From the NCBI RefSeq assembly GCF_002078875.1, contig NC_034438.1, positions 70,973,405 to 71,037,404 on the forward strand: DNA of 64,000 nucleotides, written 5' to 3'. The notes under the pieces were generated by a model, which saw only the letters and a program-made list of their open reading frames with translations, ran no database searches and was not told where the DNA came from. Source of the DNA: Numida meleagris. Its lineage: Eukaryota; Chordata; Aves; Galliformes; Numididae. Below, piece after piece: positions 50,311 through 59,964 of the stretch (positions within the stretch are counted from its first letter, which is position 1; each line of letters opens with the position of its first letter). Position numbers and translations under genes: made by a program.

Positions 50311-51706
50311 ATGGAGAATGGGAAAAGTTCCTGAAGACTGGAGGAAAGAAAATGTCACTCCAGTCTTCAAATTGAGCAAGAAGAACCTGGGATAATACAG
50401 GCCAGTTAGCCTCACCTCTGTCCTTGAGAAGGTGATTGAACAGTTTATTCTGATGTCATCTCCAAGCAAGTGGAAGAAGAAAAGGTTATCAGGAGTAGTC
50501 AGCATGGATTCACCAAGGGGAAATCATGCTTGCCCAGTCTGGTAGACTTCTATGATGTCATGACAGGCAGGTGAGGGGAAAGGAGAACAGTGGCTGTTGT
50601 GTACCTTGACTTCAGCTTTTAATACTGTCCTTCTTAACATCCTTGGGAGTAAGCTTAGGAAGTGTGGGACAGGGGAGTGGACAGTGAGGTGGACTGAGAA
50701 TTTGTTAACTGGCAGAGCTCAGAACATTGTGATCAGTGGCACAGGGTCTACTTGGAGGGCTATAACTAGCAGTGTTCACCAGGGATAAGTACTGAGTTTG
50801 GTCTTGCTTGACATCTTCATCAGTGAACCAGATGAAGGGATAGAGTTCACCCTCAGCAAGTTTTCACAGCTGGGAGGAGTGGCTAACACCAGAAGGCTGT
50901 GCTACCATTCAACAGAACCTGAAGAGGCTGGAAAGTTTGGCAGAGAGGGATTTTGTGATGTTCAGCTGTAACAAGTGTAGAGTCCTGCACCTGGGGATGA
51001 ATAACTGTGCATCAGTACAGGTAAGCAGCTGAAGTGCTGCAGAGAAGGACTTAGGTGTCCTGGTGGACATGTTGTCCATGAGCCAGCAGTGTGTCCTTGT
51101 GGCCAAGAAGGCCAATGGTATTCTGGGTTGCATTAAAAAGAGCGTGGCCAGCAGGTCAAGAGAGGAGATCCTCCCTCTCTACTCTGCCCTGGTGAGGCCA
51201 CATCTGGAGTGCTGTGTCCAGTTTTGGGTTCCTCAGTTCAAGAAAGAGAGGGAACTTCTAGAGAGAGTCCTGTGGAGGGCCAAAAAGACGATAGAGGACC
51301 TAGAGCACCTCCCATTCAAGAAAAGGCTGGGAGACCTGGCACTGTTCATCCTGGAGAAGACTAAGAGGGGTTCTTATCAATGCTTATAAATAGCTGAAGT
51401 GTGAGAGTCAAGTGGATAGGGCCAGGCTCTTTTTACTGGTGTGCAGTGACAGGACAAGGGGCAACAGTCTGAAACTGGAACACAGGAAGTTCCATACAAT
51501 TATGTGGAAAAAGTACTGTGAGGGTGACAAGAGTAATGGAACAGGCTGCCCAGAGAACATTTGCAGTCTCCTTCTCTGGAGATATTCAAGACCTGAACAG
51601 ATGCTTTCCTGCGTGACTTAAAGTAGGGAACCTGTTTTAGCCAGGGGGTTGGACTAGATGATCCCTAGAGGTTCCTTCCAACCACTATGATTCTGTTATT
51701 CTGCTA
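50311..51706 (+). mobile_element. CR1 LINE, 1.4 kb plus-strand copy
   Basis: Runs from the RT fingers region ('atggagaatgggaaaagttc', 'gccagttagcctcacctctg') to the tail near 51700 ('accactatgattctgttatt'). The RT is crippled at both catalytic boxes. After 'taccttgacttcag' (about 50610-50620) a small deletion removes part of the SKAFD motif and shifts frame. At about 50855 'ctcagcaagttttcacagct' shows that the FADD codons have been deleted. The C-terminal part remains open at 51063-51389. It lies just upstream of another plus-strand CR1 tail and a minus-strand copy. Confidence 0.95.
51063..51389 (+). pseudogene. CR1 ORF2 C-terminal fragment
   Basis: An open frame of 108 residues lies on the plus strand inside the 50.3 kb CR1. 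It includes '[20 protein letters not shown]', '[20 protein letters not shown]' and '[22 protein letters not shown]'. These match the equivalent frame of the 32.9-33.2 kb copy on the opposite strand and are the usual C-terminal domain downstream of the RT palm and thumb in CR1 ORF2. It has lost the upstream catalytic part and is not expected to be expressed as a protein. Confidence 0.85.
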
Positions 51707-51750
51707 TTTTTTGTTTAGTTTTGTTCTGTATAGTAACTATATATTCATAG

Positions 51751-51870
51751 TGGTGCTCAGGGAGATGATTTAGTGGTGGGTTGTTAGAGTTAGGGTAGTA
51801 TAGTTAGGTTGTGGTTGGACTTGATGATCTTGAGGGTGTTTTCCAACCTGAGCAATTCTATGATTCTATG
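51751..51870 (+). mobile_element. CR1 LINE tail, second plus-strand copy
   Basis: 'ggttgtggttggacttgatg', 'atcttgagggtgttttccaa' and 'cctgagcaattctatgattc' form a complete CR1 3' terminus of a subfamily different from the copy ending at 51706. It is only about 120 bases long. Its tail forms the left arm of the hairpin at 51847-51923. Confidence 0.92.
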
Positions 51871-51923
51871 ACGTCATAGAAAAAGACATTCTATGACGTC
51901 ATAGAATCACAGAATTGCTCAGG
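51847..51923. repeat. Inverted repeat with two TGACGTCA palindromes
   Basis: Left arm 51847-51879 and right arm 51891-51923 are reverse complements over 33 bases with a single mismatch, separated by an 11-base loop (51880-51890). Each arm itself contains the perfect palindrome TCTATGACGTCATAGA, or a shortened version of it, so the CRE consensus TGACGTCA occurs at 51869-51876 and 51894-51901. The outer parts of the arms are CR1 tail (CCTGAGCAATTCTATGATTC). Confidence 0.95.
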
Positions 51924-51940
51924 TCATATGACATATGATG

Positions 51941-52245
51941 TCATAGAATCATAGAATCCTAGAATGAATCATAGAATGGCCTGGGTTGAAAAGGACCTCA
52001 AAGATCATCTAGTTTCAACTCCCCTGCTGAGTGCAGGGTCACCAACCACTGGACCAGGCTGCCCAGAGCCACGTCCAGCCTGGCCTTGAATGCCTCCAGG
52101 GATAGGGCATCCACAACCTCCCTGGGGAACCTGTTCCAGTGCGTCACCACCCCCTGTGTGAAAAACTTCCTCCTAATATCTAACCTAAATCTCCCCTGTC
52201 TCCGTTTAAAACCAGTCCCCCTTGTCCTATCATGTCTTGCGAACA
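51941..52245 (-). mobile_element. CR1 LINE 3' fragment
   Basis: Minus-strand CR1 with tail units (TCATAGAATCATAGAATCC), then 'tggcctgggttgaaaaggac' and on into ORF2. The minus-strand frame 52246-51998 gives '[46 protein letters not shown]' in shortened form, the conserved ORF2 C-terminus, uninterrupted for 82 codons. The undamaged C-terminus suggests a relatively young insertion. Confidence 0.95.
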
Positions 52246-54049
52246 CTATGTAGCTCTAAATCTTTCATTTAAATGAGATACAAGAGATCCTGAATACTTG
52301 TGAAACTTTAAAGCCTTGCTTAGGAGAAAAATAGGTAATAATATTGAACTTCGGTTTTGCAAATTTAACTTTATCTGCTGTCTTTTGTGTTTTGAGACAA
52401 ATGTGAATCAACAGCCCATGGCCTAACATATGCACCTATCAGTAGGTGTTGGTGATTATTTGTTGGTCTGAAAGCGTACAATTTTTAGGCTTTTTTTTCT
52501 TTTTTTTTTTCCAAATAAATCCTGTAGTTATAATTAAATAATAAAAACATGCTTGTATCTAACTTATATAGTCCCTTCTTTTTGTGAGAAAAATGTATCT
52601 TAATTCCTGGGAGAGTAAGGGAAGAATAATATCTTATGAGATAATGAAAATTTAAATCAGGAATGTTCAGTGGCAACTGGAGTTTTATTTGATGCATGGC
52701 CTATTATAGCATGCTAATCTGAAGGAAGATGCTTTGGACACTGTAAGATCTTTGGTGATGTGATGATAGAGAGCCTGAAGTTAACATGGAATCACTCTTT
52801 TTTATTCCAAGAGGTTTTGGACCACTCAATTTGCCTACTCAGATATCTAAATTGAAATTCATTATGCAGTGTTAGCAAAACATTTCAGTTAACAGCATGA
52901 ATACCGTGAGCAAGCCAATTGTAAGGAACTTGCAATAAAATAAACTCACAGCCATGAAAATTGGGAAGCACAAAAAAAAAAAAAGTTGATAATGTATTCT
53001 TCAGAAGACAATAACCAATAATTAAGCATTCTTCTGTAATATTTTTCAGACATAATCCAAAATCAGATTATGGAAATTAAAGTTGGCAATGTACATTAGA
53101 AACTGAGTGAAGAGAAGAGTCTGCTTAAGATCCTCCGGTTTATGTCCCAAAGTGCAAGACTGCAGTTTGAGTAATTTACAATCAGCAGAGAAGCCTCCTG
53201 GGGCAGTCCAAATAGATTTACTTCCAGTGTTATCTATTAATATTCTCTGCCATACAGAGAACAAACTCAGTGTTATGCCTTGAGATAGATTTACAAAGGT
53301 AAAAAATCTATTTTAAAACCCCAGTTGAATCATAAACTTTATTCACATACATTCAGGAACTGCTTGAAATGTTATAGGATGTTTGAAATGTGTGCAGTGG
53401 GGTGTACTTGTCCTACCAAATATTACTCCTAGTTTGCCACATTTTCAATTTTGAAATGTAAAATACAGAGATTAAATTAATATCTCCAGAACATATACAT
53501 GATTAAAATACAGAAAAAAATGAAGGATCATAGATCCCTCATTCATAGATTCATTTGTTCATAGATGACATTTTGAGTGTCGTATTACTTTAAAGTTTTG
53601 GGAAGGTATAGCACACAGGAATTTATGGATTGCTGTACTGGATCAGGTCAGACTGATCTGATTTTGTCATCAATAGTAGCCAGTACCAGAAAACAGAAGG
53701 GAAGACTTAAGAAGAAAATGTGAAACTTCTTTCAAGCTTCACATTCTTTCAGAAGAAGTCAATTTAGTACACTGTTACTAGGTGCTATGGAAGTTCTCTT
53801 GTAAACAGAATTGTAGTATTCTGTCTGTCTGCACTGGAGTAATGCTACCAGAGCTTTTGATCTTGCCCAAATTGAAGTGAATTGCACTAAGATCTCTTGC
53901 ATTTCTAAAATCAAATTTCACGAAATTACTTTAAGTTGAAACTTAATGCAGATAATCCACTGTTTAATTAGGAGATCTGTCATTAATTTAGCATTACAAC
54001 CTATGGCCAAGGTCTGTTTTTATGACAGAATTTTTTGAGCAAACTCTCC
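52246..54049. other. Unique stretch with one old repeat fragment
   Basis: AT-rich with poly-T (about 52491-52510) and poly-A (52973-52984) runs. The old LINE-tail-like block at 53625 is listed separately. No gene recognised. Confidence 0.5.
53625..53700 (+). repeat. Old amniote interspersed repeat, LINE-tail-like
   Basis: 'ttgctgtactggatcaggtc' followed about 40 bases later by 'tagtagccagtaccagaaaa' follows the pattern 'ctgctggatcagaccaaagg ... cagtggccagcaccagatgc' known from an old interspersed repeat of reptiles and birds related to CR1/L3-like tails. Divergence is high and the family name is uncertain. Confidence 0.4.
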
Positions 54050-55206
54050 ACGATATCTGAAAAGTCGTAGCAGTCAGATGAAGTCTGTGGTGACTGGGAT
54101 AAAGGTGATGTCACACCCTTCTTTAAGGATAGACCCAGGGAACTATTGACTGGTCAGCCTCACCTCTGTGCTGGGGAATATCATGGAATAGATCTTCCTG
54201 GAAACTGTGCTCAGGCATGTGGAAGACAAATAGGCAATAGGTGACAACTAGCATGGGTTCACCAAGTGCAGGTCTTTTTATGATGGTGCAACTTCATCAG
54301 TGGGCAAAGGAAGAGACACTGATATCATCTGTCTGAACTTCAGTAAGGCCTTCGACAAGGTCCCCCACAAAATCCTTCTCTCCAAATTGGAGGGATATGG
54401 ATCAAATATCTGGACAGTTCGATGGATGAGGAAGTGGTTGTGAGATCATACCCAGAGAGTGGGGTTCAAAGGCTCAAAGTCTGGATGGAGATCAGTAATG
54501 AGTGGTGTCCCCCAGAGGTCAGTACTGGAATCGAGGCTCTTTAACATCTTCATCAATTACACTGGCAGTGTGATTGAGTGCACCCTCAGCAAGTTTGCAG
54601 ATTACATCAAATTGTGTGGTGCAGTTGACACACCTGAGGGATGAGATGCCATTCAGAGAGACCTTAACAGTCTTGAGCGGTTGGCCCAGGTGAACCTCAT
54701 CAGCTTCAACAAATCCAAGCACAAAGTCTTGTACCTGGATCATGGCAACCCATAGTAGCTAGGGGATGAAAGGATTGAGCACAGCCCTGCCAAAAAGGAC
54801 ACCTGCCTTACAAGGACACGCTGAGAGAGCTGGTGGTGTTCAGCCTGGAGAAGAGAAGGCTGCGATATGACCTGATAATGGCCTTTCAGTATCTAAACAG
54901 GAGCTATAAGAAGGAAGGGGACAGACAGTTTAGCAGGGTCTGTGGTGATAGGACAAGTGGAAATGGTTTAGAAATAAGAGAGATTTTGTTTGGATATCAT
55001 AGAAAATATTTTTTTATGATAAGGATGATGAAGCACTGGAACAGGTTGCCCAGAGAGGTTGTGGGTGCCCTGTCCCTAGAGACATTCAGGACCAGGGTGG
55101 CCAAGACTCTGAGCAACCTGATCTAGCTGTAGGTTCATTGCAGGGGAGTTGGACTAAGTGACCTTTAAGGGTTCCTTCCAACTCAAACGATTCTATAATT
55201 CTATGA
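54050..55206 (+). mobile_element. CR1 LINE, 1.15 kb, catalytically dead
   Basis: Starts at 'atctgaaaagtcgtagcagt' in the RT fingers and ends at a normal tail ('aacgattctataattctatg'). Motif A reads '[13 protein letters not shown]' with the catalytic Asp changed to Asn (about 54335). The active-site box in the frame 54459-54644 reads FADY, so the second Asp of FADD is Tyr. Both aspartate motifs are therefore damaged, apart from frameshifts. The C-terminal frame 54833-55126 retains 'HWNRLPREVVGALSLETF'. It belongs to a different CR1 subfamily from the 50.3 kb copy, judged by its fingers and tail sequence. Confidence 0.93.
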
Positions 55207-55270
55207 AAACCTAAAACAAAGCTGAACAAATGGAATTCTTATTTCACGTTTAGGAGGTTTGAACATCGAT

Positions 55271-55372
55271 GTTTTGTTGAGTGGAGATCGTTACTCTATT
55301 CCCCACTAGGAAGCGGGGGGAGCGAGAGAACAACTCTGTTGTGCTCAGCCACCTTCTGGGTTTAATCACAGT
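55271..55372 (+). mobile_element. ERVL-like LTR 3' end remnant
   Basis: 'gaagcggggggagcgagaga' followed by 'gtgctcagccaccttctggg' and 'tttaatcacag' corresponds to the last 100 bases of the LTR at 36.2 kb ('ggagtgagtgaacagctgtg', 'ctgcttaccaggttaaatca'). The rest of the LTR is missing. It starts only about 65 bases after the CR1 tail. Confidence 0.6.
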
Positions 55373-58300
55373 GGTCCTTCGCTGAAACTAAGACAATGCA
55401 GCCAAATCACAGAGATGTGAATCTTACAGGAGAACATAAAATGACATTTTCATTGTAATATATGAGAAATAAAATCAATTAGGTGATTTTAATTATCTGG
55501 CTGTGAGGCATCCATGTTTCCAAACAGATCTTAGAATCAGTGAGTTAACACCTGCTAAAGCCAATCATTAACACCTCAGGATCGATATCAACAGCTTCAA
55601 GAACAAGACCACAGAATAAAAAGGGACCATGAAACTGTAGAGAAAGTTAGTCTACAACACAGATTCTTCCCAGAGTCCTCCTACTAAGGAAATGATTGTT
55701 TTGCCCTTGGCAAATCACTTATTTATCCATCTCAGAAGAGTGGGATTTAGGGGGAGTTTAGGTAGTTCTCAGGAAATGAGTCTCAGAATCAGTGCTCACC
55801 TGGAATGCCTTTCTGGCTAAAAGCTTTTGCTGATTTTCCTGAAGCCACTCCATACATGCTGCTGGTCTGATGTAAGAAGTTGTAAAATCCCTACCTGAAA
55901 ACTGCCCACCAGTTTCCAAAGACTTGCTTTATTTCCGTAAATTTACTGAATCTGTAGGAAAATAGTGACTGTATCAACTCCCTTTGAGGGATGTGACCTA
56001 TATGTCTTTTAAGAAATACGTCATATCAGATGTATTCAGATCCACTATTTCATGTCTTGACAATTTAGAACAAGAAGTATCCAGCTGTATTTTATTTGGA
56101 TGTGAAGAAACAGAGACTGTTTCTGGAAAGAAAGGTAGAGTTTGATTTGCAATTTTTTTCTTTCATGAAAAACATGAATATTTTCAAAGCTGATATGTTA
56201 GAAGCAGTAAAGGTCACTTACAGGTAAAGCAAAGAAATTTCTGCCAGTGGTGAAAGAGATCATGAAAGTACAGAGGCTCAACCATCAATGGCATTGGACT
56301 CCCGAGAATTTGAAGTCCTTCAGATGTCAAGTCAAAAGCAAAAGAGAGCGGATGGAGGCCAAAGATACCGGAAAGAATAATTTCAGAAGAACACAAGTGA
56401 GTGTCAGCACATCAGCAGGAAAGATCAGGTGGACAGCATGAGACAAGAACATCTGAACAGTAGGAACAAGAATATAGAAATTGCATTTTATTCTCCTTTA
56501 ATAGAAATAAAGCTATTTTCCTTTTTCATAGGTTAAAATGTAAAAATACCCCTTCCACATGCCCCTTCTTTCAAATAAAAACACAAACTAAGACCACCAA
56601 CAACAAAAAAAACCAAAACACTCCTTTTTCTTTTTTGTGAAACTTTAAAAAAAATTTAGTCACTGACCTTATTCAGTCAGATAGCACCTCTAACTAAAAA
56701 AGAGTGACTGTTGTTATATCAAGGGTATAGTTAGAGCCCCTTAGAATGTAAGATTTTTACTGTAAATGAAACTTACCTTCTGGAGCATGAACATGCTAAA
56801 GGGCTGAAATGAATGTTGGAGACAGCTGAAATATAAAAAAAGATAAAGTTTATTCCAAAAGTAGCTTATAGCCAAGCTGCAACAGTCTGAAAATGACAAA
56901 AAGACAAATAGTTTTAACACAATTCTGTTTAGCGAGAACATATTTCCAAATGAAAAATAAAAACATTCCCAAAGTTTTCAGCTCTACATGTTGTACTCAA
57001 ACATCAGCCAAACAGGATCAGAGAGAGACTGATGTCTTTAATGTCAGTTAGTATCTTCCTCTACCTCGTTCTAATCATGAAGAACAAAACATTCAGTTTT
57101 TAGTGCGTTTGCTAAGAATTAACAATGTAATAGGACTGGGCAATAACTGTATTTCCACAGTCTGTAGAAAGTATAACAAGAGGATTTGGATGGCCATTTA
57201 GGGCTTGATGCTTCAGCTTTTGAACTCATCGGAAACATTCTAGTTGATGTAGATGGATGTGGACCAGGTATCTCGTAAGTGAGAACTTGATAAGCAATGT
57301 TTGTGTTTTGTTGTTGTTGTTTTAATCTGCATATGTTATAAGCTCTAACAATGTACTCTTCACTACAGCCAATTCCTTTTTTTAAATAAAAGAATACTCA
57401 AGGACTTGAAGATGCTTGCATAATGGTTGCATTGTATATGGCAGCATTATAATGCTCCAGTATTTTTATTAAAACTTATCTCCTTGTCCCAGCATTTCTT
57501 AGTTGGAAAGTGAGATACAGAGTTGTTTTATTGCTGTGAGGCAGCTCAATTTATGTGTTGCCTGTTGATTTTCAAAGTCTTCTTTCCTTATCTTACATTT
57601 TGAGAAGAAACTATCAATCTCTATCAGATTCCAAGGTGCTCTGGAGAAAGCCTTTAATTTCTTCATTCCGTGCCAAGCGAAAAAAAAAAAGATGTCAAAA
57701 AGAAATGTGTTACACTCAATCAGAAATGAAATTTTATTCCAGCATTAAAATTCTTCAGATTTTCTAGTATACATGTTGTGTGTGTATGAGAGATATATGA
57801 GAATGTATGTGTATTTATGTGAGCATGCTGCTGAATAAAAATATGAATACCATTTATAGTAGAAAGCGTGACTGTGCTTCCCGTTTGACAGCATTATTTT
57901 CATTACTTGCAAAAATAGACTAATTCTTCTATTTGAGAAAAATATGCATTCATTTCGAAGTTTAAGCTTAACCTCTGACTTTTTCTGAATATACATTACT
58001 TCAGGCAATGCTAAAATCATTTATGGAAACTCTATATTTAATTATATAGCTTGAATTCTATGGTAACTATATTTCTGGAATGTGCTTTTGTGGTTTCACA
58101 ATTCCGTGTAGGGAATTTTTATTTTATGTAACTGAAATATCCCTCCTACGGGATTTTAAATGGAAGAAGAGCAGGTGTTTTGATTTGATGGTAAATTGGC
58201 AAGCTGTTTATCTTGGAAACTAACACAAGCTATAACTTGAAATCATTCCCCCCAAAAAATGAAGAATACAAGATGAGACTACAAAATGACTACAAAGAAT

Positions 58301-59426
58301 TATTGATGTTAAAATGTCATTCTTTCAGGTAACATTAATGCAAAAGTTAGTCAATCTATGTTCATGTTTACAGATATATGTAATGATTTTATTATAGCAT
58401 AGTACAGCATTAATGAATTCTGTCTTCTTAGAGACTGGCTGGTACAGAATGTAATGGAGAGTAAAAATAGTGCTGGTAGATTGGTGCTATTTTAACTATT
58501 ATTTTGATGAGAGAAATTAAGTTGTCTGTGTACTTACATGGTTATGTCCATGACCAGATACTTCTGGTTGATTCAAATGAAGTTTGATAAGAACAGGGCT
58601 TAAAAGTTTAAAACTATGAGTTGATGAGTCTGCCCTCCTTAATTTTCTTTTAATTGTTGACATACGCCTATTAACACATCATATAAAGTGAATTCTTCAT
58701 CCAAAATACAAAACACTGCTCTAGTCATGAGACAGAAAGTCATATAAAAAGACATATGCTATGTACCAAAATTACAGCTTTGAAGACATCAATTCCATTA
58801 TCTATTAATATGGTACAGTGAATCAATTTGTTGTTGCTTTAAATGGTATTCATATAAATGTCAAGCTCTGTGTTGAAAAAATAATCCACATGTGTAATTA
58901 CTTTTTAATCTGAAAATTTCAAGGGTAACCAAAGAAATCGTGATCAGTCTGCCATTTAGGAATGACATTTTACATGAACTATAAAGGCAGAATAGAGAGA
59001 ACATAGGTAAAAGTACGCCAAGTAAGATAATTTTTTTTTTTGAAGCAAAGTGTGCTTTAGCACAAGTAGTCAAATAACCAAGTATTCTTAAGCAAAATAT
59101 ATTTAACATACAAAAAATAAACAGAAAGTAGCCTCAACTTCATTAAATATTGCGTCTTTCCTTCTAGTGGCACTGCACATGAAATTCTTCAAGACCTTGG
59201 AATATAGGAACACAGCATCACTTATAAACTAATGCTGATAAAGTACCACATGAGATTCTGTCATTTAACTAAGATGATACCAACTTTTAAGAATTGTATT
59301 CCATAACTTTAAAGTATGCTCTGTAGCTCATGTACCTCCTGGAGAGCAGTGAGACTTAATTTGTACCAAATTGGTCATTTTTAGATTCCTGTATGTTGGC
59401 CTATGAAACTAAAGTGTTTGTAGGCA
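55373..59426. other. Unique AT-rich stretch, one exon-like block
   Basis: No repeat family recognised. The exon-like block at 56224 is listed separately. A short TTG run lies at about 57308-57321. Confidence 0.5.
56224..56396 (+). other. Exon-like open block, unrecognised
   Basis: A 173-base block follows CACTTACAG (AG at 56222-56223) and is followed by CAA|GTGAGT. It is open in one frame across its whole length and richer in G and C than its surroundings. The peptide is Lys/Arg-rich and includes HQWHWTPENLKSFR and KSKRERMEAKDTGKNNFRR. I do not recognise it. The acceptor lacks a good pyrimidine tract. The opposite strand also offers a donor (ACCT|GTAAGT, at 56222) and an acceptor (TTGTTCCTACTGTTCAG, at 56453), so strand and even exon status are uncertain. 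It could be a lncRNA exon or conserved non-coding element. Confidence 0.22.
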
Positions 59427-59964
59427 TGTTGTGGTACAACCTGGCAGGTGGTTGAGCACCACACTGTTCTTCATCCACCAACCCCTGCCCAGTGGGATGG
59501 GGGAGAGAACTGGAAAAATCCCCACAAAGTAGAACTCATGGGTTGAGATAAAACTGTATAGTAAGATAGAGAAAATGAAAAGGATACAAATTATGACCTC
59601 TCTCTCTAGGAATGTATATAACAAGTGATACACAAGCAATTGCTCATCACCTCCTGACCAATGCCCAGCTCTCCCCTCAAGGATCAGAAGAGAGATGAAC
59701 TCCGATACCCTTAAAAACTCCTTATGCTTGATGTCAAGGGGTATGGAAAATCCCTTGGACAGTTTAAGTCAGCTGTCCTAATTCTGTTTCCTCCCAGCTC
59801 CTTCGGCTCTTTGCTACAAATGGCCTTGGCTCTGTGCAACACTGATTAGCAGTAATTATGAATATTGGTGTGTTATAAAAATTGTTTTTCTCCTAGAACC
59901 AAAAAAACGCCATCATACCATACACTCTGAAAAAATCAATTCCGTGCCAGCTGAAACAAAGACG
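59427..59964 (-). mobile_element. ERVL-like solo LTR, apparently complete
   Basis: Read on the minus strand it begins 'gtctttgtttcagctggcac' and passes 'ataacacaccaatattcata' and 'cagagccaaggccatttgta'. It then passes a possible TATA-like 'gagtttttaagggtatcgga', 'tttatctcaacccatgagtt' and 'ctctcccccatcccactggg', and ends 'accaggttg...ccacaaca' style at 59427. The length is about 538 bases. The inner order matches the LTR at 36.2 kb. No internal retroviral coding sequence flanks it, so recombination between two LTRs presumably removed the provirus. A four-base GGCA is present on both flanks, too short to be decisive. Confidence 0.82.
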
